The notes: generated by a model not told the origin, from the sequence alone. Counted from the first letter of the stretch, positions 42,360 through 55,226 are shown. The stretch is DNA of 64,000 nt from Vicingaceae bacterium (GCA_028245195.1 JAOKCF010000001.1:62001-126000); one strand, 5' to 3'. Made by a program: numbers and translations.

Positions 42360-44199
42360 ATATTATTCCATGAAGCGGACCACCCTCTATTCCCATAGCG
42401 TCTACTCTTTTTTCAACTTCCTCGTCAAGTACAAGATAAGGGGCATTATGAGGTTTCATTCTGCAATCTATAATAAGGGAACTTTTACAGCCCCAATGTT
42501 TATGTTCAACAAATGAATCAACTCCATAAATATCATGAGAGGGATTTGCTCTTGTGAAAGTACTCCATATCAAATTTGAAAAAGTCTTCGAAATAAACTT
42601 CGCATCATCGCATAGCACAATCAAAGGAAATTCTTTTAGACTCTCTTTTTGCTTCGAAAGGAATGTGCATAAAGTTTGAATCTGCTTTTCTTCATTCTCG
42701 TAGTCAGTAAACTTATTTAACTGAATTGCAAGCACACCGTTAAAAGCACATTCAAACCCAGTTACCATTTCTGGCAAATCGAATGTTGGTTTTTGTGTTC
42801 CTAATTCACGTTTAGGAATACCAACAGCTGCTATTACGACCTTTGAACCTGCATTCAAGTTTTTAGAACTATAATCCAACGTATCGATTGTTGTTTTAGT
42901 TTGAAAGTGAAGATCTCTGTTCCAGTCTACTCTCTCCAGAATATGCTTAAAAAATCCTTCTTTATCGTGAAGATTCAATTCAGGGGCATCTTCCTTTGCG
43001 GAAATAAGAAGAAATTTAGCAAGAGACATTTGTCCAAAACCTAAAATATGATTTGCTATCGTCAATAACTCTGCAGGTTGTTTTGTCTCCAAGTATGGAG
43101 TATAACGTTCACTTCCTATAGCAAATAAAAGAGGGTGAACTCCGGCTTCATCAACTGCATTCACTTCATGTAGGCCTGGTATTTCCTTTGGAATAATTGA
43201 TCCAGTAATTTCATGAATCAAATCTCCAAAACTTGTATCCTCCTGTGGTGGCCTTCCAACAACTGTGAATGGCCAAATTGCCCCATCTCGATGGTAAACC
43301 TGATCTACTTTCATTAAAGGAAAGTCATGTTTTAGGCTATAATAGCCCAAATGATCACCAAAAGGCCCTTCTGGTTTGTTTTCTTTCGGGTAAACTTTTC
43401 CAGTAATTACAAAGTCTGCTTCCGAAGAAAGTGTATGACCTTCGTGATTGGCATACCTGAATCTTCTTCCACCAAGCGCTCCTGCGAAAGTTAATTCTGA
43501 AAGGCCTTCAGGAAGAGGCATGACTGCTGCAAAAGAATGAGAAGGAGGACCTCCTACAAAAATAGAAACACGTAACGGTTTACCTAGAGCGTTTGCTTTA
43601 GTTTGATGCACACCAATTCCTCTATGAATTTGATAATGAAGGCCAATCTCTTTATTTGGGATGTAATCATTACCCGTTAGCTGGATACGATACATTCCTA
43701 AATTAGAATTCATTACTCCAGGTTTGTCCGCATCTTCTGTATATACAATAGGAAGAGTCACATATGCTCCACCATCCATCGGCCAATGTTGAATTAATGG
43801 TAATTTATCAATTTGGGTTTGATTTTTCAAAATCGGTGCACCAAATCTAGATTTTAAAGGCAATGCCTTTAGTGCAGCAAATGGAGTACCTGCATACTTC
43901 AAAGGATTCTTTAAAAAAATGGACGGGTCTCCTTTTAATCGAACCATATTCTTGACCTGGCCTAATGTGTCTCGAAAAATAAACCTGCTTCTTTCTAGCG
44001 TACCAAAAAGGTTTGAAACCGCAGGAAACTTAGAACCCTTTACATTTTGAAAAAAAATCGCTGGTCCTTGTGCTGCGTGAACCCGCAGGTGGATCGACGC
44101 CATTTCTAAATGGGGGTCTACTTCCTCTTTGATTCGAATCAGATGCCCATTTTTCTCCAAGTCTGCAACACAAGCTGCCATGCTTTTATATCCCATCAA
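42358..44199 (-). CDS. UbiD-family decarboxylase
   Basis: UbiD enzymes decarboxylate aromatic or unsaturated acids with prenylated FMN. In Bacteroidota, which make menaquinone, long members of this size (613 residues) are usually annotated as menaquinone biosynthesis decarboxylases, so that is the likely role. Recognisable segments are GPAIFFQNVKGSKFPAVSNL, MNSNLGMYRIQLTGND, the GMHYQIHRG-like ring GLHYQIHRGIGVH, SIFVGGPPSHSF, and KPEGPFGDHLGYYSLKHDFP with the prFMN-adjacent glutamate. The flavin prenyltransferase gene (ubiX) is not in this window. It is separated from gltA by a terminator, so it has its own promoter, which I cannot place with confidence. Confidence 0.9.
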   Translation of the reverse strand: MMGYKSMAACVADLEKNGHLIRIKEEVDPHLEMASIHLRVHAAQGPAIFFQNVKGSKFPAVSNLFGTLERSRFIFRDTLGQVKNMVRLKGDPSIFLKNPLKYAGTPFAALKALPLKSRFGAPILKNQTQIDKLPLIQHWPMDGGAYVTLPIVYTEDADKPGVMNSNLGMYRIQLTGNDYIPNKEIGLHYQIHRGIGVHQTKANALGKPLRVSIFVGGPPSHSFAAVMPLPEGLSELTFAGALGGRRFRYANHEGHTLSSEADFVITGKVYPKENKPEGPFGDHLGYYSLKHDFPLMKVDQVYHRDGAIWPFTVVGRPPQEDTSFGDLIHEITGSIIPKEIPGLHEVNAVDEAGVHPLLFAIGSERYTPYLETKQPAELLTIANHILGFGQMSLAKFLLISAKEDAPELNLHDKEGFFKHILERVDWNRDLHFQTKTTIDTLDYSSKNLNAGSKVVIAAVGIPKRELGTQKPTFDLPEMVTGFECAFNGVLAIQLNKFTDYENEEKQIQTLCTFLSKQKESLKEFPLIVLCDDAKFISKTFSNLIWSTFTRANPSHDIYGVDSFVEHKHWGCKSSLIIDCRMKPHNAPYLVLDEEVEKRVDAMGIEGGPLHGII

Positions 44200-44248
44200 T
44201 AATCAATTAGTTTTTCAAATAACAAATGATTTAGACTTTTGATTATAT

Positions 44249-44278
44249 AAAAAGAGCAGCTTTTCAGCTGCTCTTTTT
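44249..44278 (-). terminator. Terminator after gltA
   Basis: AAAAAGAGCAGCT and AGCTGCTCTTTTT pair perfectly around TTTC, one base beyond the gltA stop codon and upstream of ubiD on the same strand. Confidence 0.93.
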
Positions 44279-44279
44279 A

Positions 44280-45566
44280 TTATCTTTCTGAAACCGTCTT
44301 AAACCTTCTTAAGTTATTTCCGGTATAAACTTGTCTTGGTCTACCGATTGGTTCTTTATTCTCTCTCATTTCTTTCCACTGAGCAATCCAACCTGGCAAT
44401 CTTCCCAGTGTAAACATTACAGTAAACATTGACGTTGGTATACCTATTGCTCTATAAATAATTCCTGAATAGAAATCTACGTTAGGATAAAGCTTTCTTT
44501 CTACAAAATATGGATCTTTTAATGCTATTACTTCTAGTCCTTTGGCTATTTCTAGAATTGGATCGTTTACTCCTAATTTTTCTAGTACATCGTCCGCAGC
44601 TTTTTTAATGATAGTTGCTCTTGGATCAAAGTTTTTATAAACTCTATGTCCAAAACCCATCAATCTAAATGAATCATTTTTATCCTTAGCCTTGTCCATG
44701 TATTTCTTCACATCGCCACCATCAGCTTGAATGCCTTCTAGCATCTCAATTACTGACTGATTTGCTCCTCCATGCAATGGACCCCAAAGAGCTGATATTC
44801 CTGCGGCTATCGAAGCATAAAGACTTGCATGAGATGAACCTACAATTCTTACAGTAGAAGTTGAACAATTTTGCTCGTGATCTGCATGTAAAATCAATAA
44901 TTTATCTAAAGCATTAGCAATTACTGGGTCTACGTCATACTTCTCTGATGGCACAGAGAACATCATTTTTAAAAAGTTAGAACAATAATTCAATGCGTTA
45001 TCAGGGTAATTCGCTGGATGACCAATTTCATTTTTGAAAGCCCAAGCTGCCATTGTAGGTATCTTAGCTAACAATCGCTTAATGCTCAAATCCACTTCGT
45101 CTGCAGATCTATTTGGATCTAAAGATTCAGGATAAAAAGCAGTTAACGAAGAAACCAATGACGACAAAACACCCATTGGATGGGAATTAGAAGGAAATCC
45201 TTCTAAGATATTCTTAATGTCTTCATGAATTAAAGTGTGATGCGTAATTTCCTTCTGAAAAGCTTCTAGCTCAGGTTTATTTGGTAATTCTCCATATATC
45301 AATAAGTAAGAAACTTCTAAAAAAGAAGATTTTTCAGCTAGGTCCTCGATAGAGTATCCTCTATATCTTAGTATTCCCTTCTCACCGTCTAGAAATGTAA
45401 TTGCACTTGAGGTTGCACCGGTATTCTTATAACCTGGATCAATTGTTATATACCCTGTACTCCCTCTTAAAGAACTAATATCGATTGCTTTTTCGTTTTC
45501 AGTTCCCATAACAATTGGTAATTCAATTGTTTTACCTTCAATAATTAATTGTGCTTTTTCTGACAT
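44280..45566 (-). CDS. gltA: Citrate synthase
   Basis: Condenses oxaloacetate and acetyl-CoA at the entry of the citric acid cycle. The 428-residue length and N-terminal beta-strand region (IELPIVMGTENEKAIDIS, GYITIDPGYKNTGATSSAIT) mark it as the Gram-negative type II enzyme. Active-site segments are LHADHEQNCSTSTVR (first histidine), LWGPLHGGANQSVIEML (second histidine), GFGHRVYKNFDPRA (substrate arginine and histidine) and LYPNVDFYSGIIYRAIG (catalytic aspartate). A good promoter (45645-45675) precedes it, although eno lies upstream on the same strand. Confidence 0.97.
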   Translation of the reverse strand: MSEKAQLIIEGKTIELPIVMGTENEKAIDISSLRGSTGYITIDPGYKNTGATSSAITFLDGEKGILRYRGYSIEDLAEKSSFLEVSYLLIYGELPNKPELEAFQKEITHHTLIHEDIKNILEGFPSNSHPMGVLSSLVSSLTAFYPESLDPNRSADEVDLSIKRLLAKIPTMAAWAFKNEIGHPANYPDNALNYCSNFLKMMFSVPSEKYDVDPVIANALDKLLILHADHEQNCSTSTVRIVGSSHASLYASIAAGISALWGPLHGGANQSVIEMLEGIQADGGDVKKYMDKAKDKNDSFRLMGFGHRVYKNFDPRATIIKKAADDVLEKLGVNDPILEIAKGLEVIALKDPYFVERKLYPNVDFYSGIIYRAIGIPTSMFTVMFTLGRLPGWIAQWKEMRENKEPIGRPRQVYTGNNLRRFKTVSER

Positions 45567-45644
45567 TTATCCTCGAGTATTTAGTTATATCTAGTTAACA
45601 TGAAGATCGGATAAAAGTTGTGGCTTTCCCTCCCTTACATGTTG

Positions 45645-45675
45645 CAAAAGTAGGTAAGAGCGTCCTGCTTTACAA
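45645..45675 (-). promoter_or_regulatory. gltA promoter with -33 and -7 elements
   Basis: The minus strand reads TTG (45675-45673), 20 bases, then TACTTTTG (45652-45645). This is the best match in the window to the full Bacteroidota promoter (TTG, about 20 bases, TAnnTTTG). The leader to the ATG would be about 75 bases. Confidence 0.65.
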
Positions 45676-45686
45676 TAGTGCATATA

Positions 45687-48088
<2,402 letters not shown>

Positions 48089-48125
48089 TATATATTGCTC
48101 GTTATGTATTAAAGTATAAAACAAA

Positions 48126-48158
48126 AAAAAGGATAAAACATTAAGCTTTATCCTTTTT
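48126..48158 (-). terminator. Terminator at the end of the ribosomal protein cluster
   Basis: AAAAAGGATAAA pairs with TTTATCCTTTTT across a 9-base loop, 30 bases past the rplQ stop and just upstream of carA on the same strand. Confidence 0.85.
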
Positions 48159-48188
48159 AAAATTATTTTATCAACGTAAAATTAACTT

Positions 48189-48695
48189 TTAGTCCTTATC
48201 GTTTTCCTTTGTTTCTGCTTCGTTAGATTTTACTTCTTCAACGGCTGTTTCAATAGGCGCTTGTGCTGTAGCTTTCCCAGAACCTCTTCTGCTTCTAGCT
48301 TTCTTCGCAGGTGTCTTCGCGTCAGGGCCGTAAATGTCATTAAAGTCAACTAACTCAATTAAACACATCTCAGCATTATCACCCATTCTGTTTCCAGTCT
48401 TGATAATTCTTGTATAGCCCCCTGGTCGACTAGCAACTGCAGGTGCGACGTCTCTGAATAATTCAGAAACTACATATTTATTATTCAAATACTTAAACAC
48501 AATTCTTCGAGAATGCGTTGAATCGTTCTTTGACTTGGTAATCAAAGGTTCAACAAATACTCTTAGCGCCTTTGCTTTAGCCACAGTAGTGTTAATTCTT
48601 TTGTGTTGTATTAAAGAACAAGCCATGTTTGAAAGCATCGCTTTTCTATGAGATCTTGTTCTACCTAAATGGTTAAATTTCTTTCCGTGTCGCAT
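48189..48695 (-). CDS. rplQ: 50S ribosomal protein L17
   Basis: Residues 1-120 follow bL17 ([53 protein letters not shown]). At 168 residues it is about 40 longer than the E. coli protein. The extra C-terminal tail is first basic ([12 protein letters not shown]) and then acidic ([17 protein letters not shown]); such tails are usual in Bacteroidota. It is the last gene of the ribosomal run, 5 bases after rpoA. Confidence 0.97.
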   Translation of the reverse strand: MRHGKKFNHLGRTRSHRKAMLSNMACSLIQHKRINTTVAKAKALRVFVEPLITKSKNDSTHSRRIVFKYLNNKYVVSELFRDVAPAVASRPGGYTRIIKTGNRMGDNAEMCLIELVDFNDIYGPDAKTPAKKARSRRGSGKATAQAPIETAVEEVKSNEAETKENDKD

Positions 48696-48700
48696 AATTC

Positions 48701-49693
48701 TTAATCCTTATCCAATTTGTACTTCGCAACGTTCATTCCGAAAGTCAAGTTTTTATTTTCAACTAATTCATCTAATTCAGTTAAAGACTTCTTACCGAAG
48801 TTTCTGAATTTCAATAAATCAGATTTATTAAATTGTACTAACTCACCTAAAGTATCAACATCAGCAGCCTTCAAACAATTCAAAGCTCTAACCGATAAAT
48901 CCATATCAATTAAACGAGTTTTTAACAGTTGTCTCATGTGTAAGGAATCCTCATCAAATTCTTCTACTGCTGACTTAACTTCAGTCTCCAAAGCAATTTT
49001 CTCATCAGAAAACAACATGAAATGTTGAATCAAAATTGTAGCCGCTTCTTTCAACGCTTCTTTCGGATGAATTGATCCGTCAGACTCGATATCTACAACT
49101 AATTTTTCATAATCAGTTCTTTCCTCAACTCTATAGTTTTCAATGCTGTAATTAACATTCTTTATTGGAGTAAAGATGGAGTCAATTGGAATAAACCCAA
49201 CAGGTGCATCCTCCACATGGTTATCTTCAGAAGGAATATATCCTCTTCCCTTTTCAACAGTTAATTCCATTTGGATTTTAACAGAACGCTCCATATTACA
49301 AATTACATGGTCTGGGTTTAAAACCTGAAATGCAGATGTAAATTTTCCAATATCTCCTGCAGTCAGTTTGTCTTGACCAGAAATCGAAATGTTAACTTTC
49401 TCCGATGATGTACCTTCTATTTGTTGCTTAAAACGAACTTGCTTTAAGTTTAAAATCATTGATGTCACATCTTCTACTACACCATCAATCGTTGAGAATT
49501 CATGATCAACATTCTCTACTTTGATCCCAGTTATTGCGTAACCTTCAAGTGATGAAAGCAATATTCTTCGAATAGCATTACCAATTGTAATACCATATCC
49601 TGGTTCAAGTGGCCTGAATTCGAATTTTCCGTGTTGGTCGTTCGATTCAATCATAATCACCTTGTCAGGCTTTTGAAAATCTAAAATTGCCAT
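48701..49693 (-). CDS. rpoA: RNA polymerase alpha subunit
   Basis: The 330-residue alpha subunit has the N-terminal dimerisation domain ([49 protein letters not shown]). A short linker leads to the C-terminal domain ([39 protein letters not shown]), which contacts UP elements and activators. Length and domain spacing are normal. It lies between rpsD and rplQ as in the alpha operon of most bacteria. Confidence 0.98.
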   Translation of the reverse strand: MAILDFQKPDKVIMIESNDQHGKFEFRPLEPGYGITIGNAIRRILLSSLEGYAITGIKVENVDHEFSTIDGVVEDVTSMILNLKQVRFKQQIEGTSSEKVNISISGQDKLTAGDIGKFTSAFQVLNPDHVICNMERSVKIQMELTVEKGRGYIPSEDNHVEDAPVGFIPIDSIFTPIKNVNYSIENYRVEERTDYEKLVVDIESDGSIHPKEALKEAATILIQHFMLFSDEKIALETEVKSAVEEFDEDSLHMRQLLKTRLIDMDLSVRALNCLKAADVDTLGELVQFNKSDLLKFRNFGKKSLTELDELVENKNLTFGMNVAKYKLDKD

Positions 49694-49717
49694 ATATAAT
49701 TTATTTTTAGAATGTTA

Positions 49718-50323
49718 TTACTTAGAGTAAAGTTCTACGATTAACTGCTCCTTGATGTTCTCGTTGATTTGAGCTCTTTGCGGAGCATTAACAAACTTAG
49801 CTTTCATGTCTTGAGCATTCCACTCTAACCAATCGTGCTGATCTCTTCTGTTCGCTAATGACTCGTTTATTGCCTCTAAAGACTTAGATCTTTCTCTAAC
49901 CTCAATTACATCTCCTTCTTTACATGAGTATGAAGGGATATTCATTACAGTACCATTTACTAAAAAATGTTTGTGACCTACCATTTGGCGTGCACCTCTT
50001 CTAGTTGTAGCTAAACCTAATCTGTAAACAACGTTGTCTAACCTAGACTCACAAAGTTTTAACAAGTTTTCACCTGTAATGCCTTTTGTTCTAGATGCCT
50101 CTTTAAACAAGTTTGAGAATTGTTTCTCTAAAATACCGTAAGTATACTTTGCTTTTTGCTTTTCCATTAGCTGGACAGCATATTCAGACTGCTTACCTCT
50201 TCTCTTATTTGGCCCATGTTGACCAGGAGGATAGTTCTTTTTTTCCAAAGCTCTATCAGGTCCAAAAATTGGTTCTTTAAACTTTCTTGCAATTTTCGAT
50301 TGAGGGCCTCTATATCTTGCCAT
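49718..50323 (-). CDS. rpsD: 30S ribosomal protein S4
   Basis: A 201-residue uS4: [14 protein letters not shown] at the start, the helical domain, then the S4 RNA-binding fold ([20 protein letters not shown] and [14 protein letters not shown]) and the end IVELYSK. The N-terminal half has no zinc-binding cysteine set. It binds 16S rRNA early in assembly. Confidence 0.98.
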   Translation of the reverse strand: MARYRGPQSKIARKFKEPIFGPDRALEKKNYPPGQHGPNKRRGKQSEYAVQLMEKQKAKYTYGILEKQFSNLFKEASRTKGITGENLLKLCESRLDNVVYRLGLATTRRGARQMVGHKHFLVNGTVMNIPSYSCKEGDVIEVRERSKSLEAINESLANRRDQHDWLEWNAQDMKAKFVNAPQRAQINENIKEQLIVELYSK

Positions 50324-50348
50324 TATTCTTCTATTTTATGCTTTACAA

Positions 50349-50735
50349 TTAAACTCTTCTTCTCTTCGGTGGTCTACAACCATTGTGAGGAGTAGGAGTA
50401 ATATCAATAATTTCGGTTACTTCAATACCGTTGTTATGAATAGTTCTTATCGCAGACTCTCTGCCTGCTCCAGGACCTTTAACATAAACTTTAACACGTC
50501 TTAAACCTAAATCATGGGCTTCTTTAGTGCACTCTTCAGCTGCCAATTGCGCCGCATATGGAGTGTTTTTCTTTGAGCCTTTAAATCCCATTTTACCAGC
50601 AGATGCCCAAGATATAACTTGGCCATTCTTATTGGTTAAAGATATGATAATATTGTTAAAAGACGCATGAATATGAGCCTCACCAATTGATTCGACTTTT
50701 ACGCTCTTTTTCTTTTTCTGTGTAGATTTTGCCAT
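50349..50735 (-). CDS. rpsK: 30S ribosomal protein S11
   Basis: A 128-residue uS11 with a basic N terminus ([11 protein letters not shown]), [54 protein letters not shown] and the conserved C-terminal [13 protein letters not shown] that forms part of the mRNA exit platform. Confidence 0.98.
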   Translation of the reverse strand: MAKSTQKKKKSVKVESIGEAHIHASFNNIIISLTNKNGQVISWASAGKMGFKGSKKNTPYAAQLAAEECTKEAHDLGLRRVKVYVKGPGAGRESAIRTIHNNGIEVTEIIDITPTPHNGCRPPKRRRV

Positions 50736-50758
50736 CTTGTAAAACGTTATTCGCTTAT

Positions 50759-51136
50759 TTATTTAGTAGCCTTCTTCTTGTTAGCAACTGTTTTCTTTTT
50801 ACCTTTTCTCGTACGAGCATTATTCTTTGTTTTCTGCCCACGCAATGGTAGACCAGATCTGTGTCGTATACCTCTGTAACATCCAATATCCATTAAACGC
50901 TTAATGTTTAATTGAACCTCTGATCTCAAAGTACCTTCAACAGTAAATTCCTCCGTAATGAGCTCTCTAATTTTTCCTAAATCATCATCATCCCAGTCTT
51001 GAACTTTCTTATCAACACTAACACCTGCTTTATCAAGAATCGACTGAGCTGAGCTCCTTCCAATTCCATAGATATAGGTTAAACCTATTACTCCTCGCTT
51101 GTTTTTTGGTAAATCAATACCTGCTATTCTAGCCAT
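50759..51136 (-). CDS. rpsM: 30S ribosomal protein S13
   Basis: I chose ATG 51136 ([20 protein letters not shown]), the universal uS13 start; a TTG-type start at 51196 runs back into rpmJ. The 125-residue protein has [19 protein letters not shown] (helix-two-turn-helix), [19 protein letters not shown] and a lysine-rich end. rpmJ lies 13 bases upstream. Confidence 0.97.
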   Translation of the reverse strand: MARIAGIDLPKNKRGVIGLTYIYGIGRSSAQSILDKAGVSVDKKVQDWDDDDLGKIRELITEEFTVEGTLRSEVQLNIKRLMDIGCYRGIRHRSGLPLRGQKTKNNARTRKGKKKTVANKKKATK

Positions 51137-51149
51137 AAATAATGTTTTT

Positions 51150-51266
51150 TTATCCTTGTCTTTGCTTGAACTTTGGATTCTTTTTGTTAATAACATATAA
51201 TCGCCCTTTTCTTCGAACGATTTTGCAATCAGCGCTTCTTTTCTTAATTGATGCTCTTATTTTCAT
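51150..51266 (-). CDS. rpmJ: 50S ribosomal protein L36
   Basis: A 38-residue frame: [20 protein letters not shown] followed by [18 protein letters not shown]. This matches bL36 in length and sequence. Only one of the usual four zinc ligands (C14) is kept, so it is the zinc-free form. It lies in its standard place between infA and rpsM. Confidence 0.97.
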   Translation of the reverse strand: MKIRASIKKRSADCKIVRRKGRLYVINKKNPKFKQRQG

Positions 51267-51305
51267 GAGTCTCGATTTGTTATAAAACTATTCAACCTTT
51301 CAGTC

Positions 51306-51524
51306 TTACTTGTATCTATAAGTTATTCTTCCTTTTGTTAAATCATATGGCGACATCTCAACTTTTACCTTATCTCCCGGCAATAACTTGATGTAGTACA
51401 TTCTCATTTTACCAGAAATGTGCGCAGTAATAATGTGCCCATTTTCTAATTCCACTCGAAACATGGCATTTGATAATGCCTCTGTTACTGTTCCATCTTG
51501 TTCTATTGACGCTTGTTTTGCCAT
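51306..51524 (-). CDS. infA: Translation initiation factor IF-1
   Basis: A 72-residue S1/OB-fold protein: [40 protein letters not shown] and ILPGDKVxVE-type [20 protein letters not shown], then ITYRYK. It occupies the A site during initiation. It is 9 bases downstream of map. Confidence 0.97.
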   Translation of the reverse strand: MAKQASIEQDGTVTEALSNAMFRVELENGHIITAHISGKMRMYYIKLLPGDKVKVEMSPYDLTKGRITYRYK

Positions 51525-51533
51525 TTATTATTC

Positions 51534-52316
51534 TTACTTAATCTTATTTTTTAATACCTCTTCAATCAACTCGTGCGTTGACAACACTTCAGCTTTTCCC
51601 TTCCTCACTACAACGTCATGTTCAAAGTGCGCTGAAGGTAATTCATCCTTTGCATAGATTGTCCAACCATCTTCTCCTTGTTTAACGTGCCTCTTACCCA
51701 TGTTAATCATTGGCTCTATTGCTATCACCAAGCCCTCTTTCAACTTCGCGCCTTGTCCTCTCTTTCCATAATTCGGAACTTGAGGCTCCTCATGTAATTT
51801 CTTACCTAATCCATGACCAACAAGCTCTCTCACCACACCATACCCATTATCCTCTGCAACTGTTTGCACAGCGTAACCGATATCTCCAACTCTATTCCCT
51901 GCCACTGCTGCTTCAATACCTTTTTGAAGACAAAGTTTAGTAACAGATAATAACTTTTTAATGTCATCCGCTACTTCGCCTACTTCAAAAGTGTAAGCCA
52001 CATCACCATAAAACTCATTCATCAAAACACCACAATCAACAGAGACTATATCTCCGTCTTTTAGCGCCACTTTCGATGGTAAACCATGAACAACAGCTGA
52101 ATTAACCGACGTTAACAACGTACTAGGGCAATCATAAAGACCTTTAAAACCAGGTACTCCACCATTATCTTTAATGAACTCCTCTGCCATCTGATCTAAC
52201 CTTAATGTCGTAACACCAGGTTCAATTAGCTTAGCAACTTCGGCTAACGTTTTTCCAACAAGTAAAGAACTCTCTCTTATTAATTCAATTTCCTCTTCCG
52301 TTTTCAAATACATCAC
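51534..52316 (-). CDS. map: Methionine aminopeptidase, type I
   Basis: Removes the initiator methionine from nascent proteins. The 260-residue pita-bread-fold enzyme has LTSVNSAVVHGLPSKVALKD (first histidine), GDIVSVDCGVLMNEFYGDVA (both metal aspartates), VRELVGHGLGKKLHEEPQVP (metal histidine), GLVIAIEPMINMG (glutamate) and SAHFEHDVVV (last glutamate region). It lies 4 bases after secY, as often in this cluster. Confidence 0.97.
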   Translation of the reverse strand: MMYLKTEEEIELIRESSLLVGKTLAEVAKLIEPGVTTLRLDQMAEEFIKDNGGVPGFKGLYDCPSTLLTSVNSAVVHGLPSKVALKDGDIVSVDCGVLMNEFYGDVAYTFEVGEVADDIKKLLSVTKLCLQKGIEAAVAGNRVGDIGYAVQTVAEDNGYGVVRELVGHGLGKKLHEEPQVPNYGKRGQGAKLKEGLVIAIEPMINMGKRHVKQGEDGWTIYAKDELPSAHFEHDVVVRKGKAEVLSTHELIEEVLKNKIK

Positions 52317-52320
52317 TTGA

Positions 52321-53661
52321 CTATCCCGCCATGTTTATACTTGAACGTCCCTTTATCCTTCCAGACTTCATCAAACCATCATAATGTCTCATTAACAAAT
52401 GACTTTCAATTTGTTGGAGCGTATCTAAAACAACTCCCACCATAATTAGCAATGATGTTCCCCCAAAAAATTGAGAAAACTGACCATTTACTCCGGCCTT
52501 AGCTGCAAATGCAGGTAAGATTGCAACTATAGCCAAAAAGATTGACCCTGGTAGTGTGATCCTAGATAAAATTGTATCTAAAAATTCTGCAGTTCTTTTA
52601 CCAGGTTTAACACCCGGAACGAAACCACCATTTTTCTTCATATCATCTGCCATCTGGTTAGGGTTCACCGTAACCGCAGTATAGAAGTAGGTGAAGGCAA
52701 TAATCATAATTGCAAAAATAAGATTGTACCAGAATCCAGTAAAATCACTTAAAGCTTGAGTTATTCCTGTTAACGAATCAGTATCTGCAAAACCAACTAA
52801 AGTGATTGGAATAAACATTATTGCTTGTGCAAAGATAATCGGCATTACACCGGCTGCATTTACTTTTAAAGGAATGTATTGTCTAACTCCACCGTATTGT
52901 TTGTTTCCAACAACTCTTTTAGCAAACTGAACAGGAACCCTTCGAGTACCTTGCACCAATAAAATAGTTGCTATAATAACCAATAACAGAATAACTAATT
53001 CAACTAAGAGGATTACTAAACCGCCACCATTAATTCTAGACGCAAATTCTGCAACAAAAGCAAATGGAAGGTTAGCAATAATACCAATCATGATAATCAA
53101 TGAAATACCGTTTCCTAAACCTTTCTCTGTAATTCTCTCTCCCAACCACATAACGAACATTGTTCCAGTGATCAAAATAATTACGGTAGAAACCCACCAA
53201 AATGCATCATCAGGTCGAACCATTGCTCCAGCTTGTGTAAACGCAGGAACTTGAGATGCGATATATGGTCCAGCTTGGAAACCGACAATTGCAATCGTCA
53301 ACATTCGTGTAATTTGATTGATTCTTCTCCTACCACTTTCACCTTCTTTCTGAAGTTTTTGAAAGTAAGGTATTGCTATACCTAATAACTGAACAACAAT
53401 TGAAGCAGAAATGTAAGGCATTATTCCTAGTGCAAAAATTGAAGCCCTAGAGAAAGCACCCCCAGCAAACAAATCTAACAAATCAGCAATACCGCCTCCA
53501 TTATTCGCATTTGCTATATCTAAAGCAGCTGAATCAACACCTGGTAATACTATAAAAGAACCCAAACGATAAATTAAAAGTAAACCAAGGGTATTTATGA
53601 TTCTTACCCTGAGATCCTCAATCGTCCAAATATTTTTTAATGTTTCTAAAAAACGTTTCAT
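52321..53661 (-). CDS. secY: Protein translocase subunit SecY
   Basis: The 446-residue channel protein of the Sec translocon has ten predicted transmembrane segments. Family landmarks are RIINTLGLLLIYRLGSFIVL, ASIFALGIMPYISASIVVQL, GNGISLIIMIGIIANLPFAF, YIPLKVNAAGVMPIIFAQAI, the NPNQMADDMKKNGGFVPGVK loop of the cytoplasmic domain, and the C-terminal SHLLMRHYDGLMKSGRIKGR. It follows rplO by 1 base. Confidence 0.98.
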   Translation of the reverse strand: MKRFLETLKNIWTIEDLRVRIINTLGLLLIYRLGSFIVLPGVDSAALDIANANNGGGIADLLDLFAGGAFSRASIFALGIMPYISASIVVQLLGIAIPYFQKLQKEGESGRRRINQITRMLTIAIVGFQAGPYIASQVPAFTQAGAMVRPDDAFWWVSTVIILITGTMFVMWLGERITEKGLGNGISLIIMIGIIANLPFAFVAEFASRINGGGLVILLVELVILLLVIIATILLVQGTRRVPVQFAKRVVGNKQYGGVRQYIPLKVNAAGVMPIIFAQAIMFIPITLVGFADTDSLTGITQALSDFTGFWYNLIFAIMIIAFTYFYTAVTVNPNQMADDMKKNGGFVPGVKPGKRTAEFLDTILSRITLPGSIFLAIVAILPAFAAKAGVNGQFSQFFGGTSLLIMVGVVLDTLQQIESHLLMRHYDGLMKSGRIKGRSSINMAG

Positions 53662-53662
53662 A

Positions 53663-54115
53663 TTATGCTATAGTTTCAGTAGAACCACCCTTTGCTTCAA
53701 TCGATTCCTTAGCGCTTTTTGAAAAAGCATGTGCTTTAACAGCGACCTTTGCGTCAACTGTTCCTCTACCTAGTATCTTCACTAAGGTATTTCTATTCGC
53801 CAAACCATTTTCAATTAAAACATCTAAATCGATTGTTTCAATTTTCTTTGATGAAACTAGAGTTTGAAGCGTATCTAAATTGATACCCTTAAATTCCTTC
53901 CTATTAATGTTAGTAAAACCAAACTTAGGTACACGTCTTTGCAATGGCATTTGACCGCCTTCAAATCCAATTTTCTTTGAATACCCAGATCTAGACTTGG
54001 CTCCATTATGACCTCTTGCAGAAGTTCCACCTCTACCAGATCCTTCACCTCTACCAACTCTCTTACCTTTGCTCTTTACAGACCCCTCTGCAGGTGTCAA
54101 AATACTTAAATCCAT
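53663..54115 (-). CDS. rplO: 50S ribosomal protein L15
   Basis: A 150-residue uL15 with the glycine- and arginine-rich N-terminal arm (GRGEGSGRGGTSARGHNGAK), GYSKKIGFEGGQMPLQRRVP, FGFTN and the globular end (AVKAHAFSKSAKESIEAKGG). It lies between rpmD and secY. Confidence 0.97.
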   Translation of the reverse strand: MDLSILTPAEGSVKSKGKRVGRGEGSGRGGTSARGHNGAKSRSGYSKKIGFEGGQMPLQRRVPKFGFTNINRKEFKGINLDTLQTLVSSKKIETIDLDVLIENGLANRNTLVKILGRGTVDAKVAVKAHAFSKSAKESIEAKGGSTETIA

Positions 54116-54135
54116 GATTAAATCTTTTAAGCTAA

Positions 54136-54315
54136 TTATACTTTTTCTACCGATACAAGGTGTTTCACCTTGTTGATCATTCCTAAAACCTGCGGAGTAT
54201 CTTCATGCTCAACAGTTTTCTGATTACGCGTTAAACCGAGAGCATCTAATGTTAACTTCTGCTTATTAGGTCTATTTATTCTACTCCTTATTTGAGTAAC
54301 TTTAATCTTTGACAT
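54136..54315 (-). CDS. rpmD: 50S ribosomal protein L30
   Basis: A 59-residue frame: MSKIKVTQIRSRINRPNKQK, LTLDALGLTRNQKTVEHEDT, PQVLGMINKVKHLVSVEKV. It matches the short bacterial uL30 (KVTQxRSxI, LxxLGLxxxxxxxxxxxTPxxxGMIxxVxxLVxVE). The position between rpsE and rplO is standard. Confidence 0.97.
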   Translation of the reverse strand: MSKIKVTQIRSRINRPNKQKLTLDALGLTRNQKTVEHEDTPQVLGMINKVKHLVSVEKV

Positions 54316-54326
54316 TTCTTTCGATT

Positions 54327-54845
54327 TTATCCGTTAAATACAACATCAAGTTCAACACCTCTGTGTTTTGCAACAGTGTATGCATCTCTCATTTCTTGCA
54401 ACGCTTTTATTGTTGCTTTAACAACGTTGTGAGGGTTTGAAGAACCTTTAGACTTGGCTAATACATCATGCACACCTACGCTTTCTAAAACTGCACGCAT
54501 CGCACCACCAGCAATAACACCGGTACCATTTGATGCAGGCTTAATAAAAACTTGAGCTCCACCATATTTCGCTTCTTGTTGGTGAGGTACTGTACCATTC
54601 ACAACCGGAACCTTAATAAGATTTTTCTTTGCATCGTCAATTCCTTTAGAGATCGCTTCCGTTACTTCGTTAGCTTTTCCTAATCCGTATCCAACAATTC
54701 CATTTTCGTTTCCAACTACAACAATTGCAGAAAAACTAAAATGTCTACCACCTTTTGTTACCTTAGTTACTCTTTGAATTCCAACTAATTTATCCTTTAG
54801 TTCGATTTCGCTCGACTTAACTCTCTTTGTGTTTGCGTTAGCCAT
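54327..54845 (-). CDS. rpsE: 30S ribosomal protein S5
   Basis: A 172-residue uS5 with the double-stranded RNA-binding N-terminal domain ([40 protein letters not shown]) and the C-terminal domain ([40 protein letters not shown]). It shapes decoding accuracy. Confidence 0.98.
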   Translation of the reverse strand: MANANTKRVKSSEIELKDKLVGIQRVTKVTKGGRHFSFSAIVVVGNENGIVGYGLGKANEVTEAISKGIDDAKKNLIKVPVVNGTVPHQQEAKYGGAQVFIKPASNGTGVIAGGAMRAVLESVGVHDVLAKSKGSSNPHNVVKATIKALQEMRDAYTVAKHRGVELDVVFNG

Positions 54846-54869
54846 AATCTTTATAATTTCTTCTCTTTA

Positions 54870-55226
54870 TTAAAAGTTCAATCCACCTTCTCTGGCCCCA
54901 TCAGCAATAGCTTTTACCCTACCGTGATATAGATATCCATTTCTATCAAAACTTACTGACGTTATTCCAGCCTTGGAAGCTTTCTCAGCAATTAATTTTC
55001 CTACTAAAACAGACTTTTCAATTTTAGTTCCTTTTTCAGCAACAACATTTTTCTCTGTTGAAGAGGCTGCTAGAATTGTTTTTCCAGATTTATCATCAAT
55101 TAACTGAGCATAAATTTCTTTATTACTTCTAAAAACAGATAATCTTGGACGATCAGCAGTACCAGTAACCACCTTTCTAATTCTCCTTTTAATTCTTAGT
55201 CTTCTATTTGACTTTGTTAATGCCAT
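54870..55226 (-). CDS. rplR: 50S ribosomal protein L18
   Basis: A 118-residue uL18, a 5S rRNA-binding protein: [40 protein letters not shown], and the end [20 protein letters not shown] then EGGLNF. Confidence 0.97.
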   Translation of the reverse strand: MALTKSNRRLRIKRRIRKVVTGTADRPRLSVFRSNKEIYAQLIDDKSGKTILAASSTEKNVVAEKGTKIEKSVLVGKLIAEKASKAGITSVSFDRNGYLYHGRVKAIADGAREGGLNF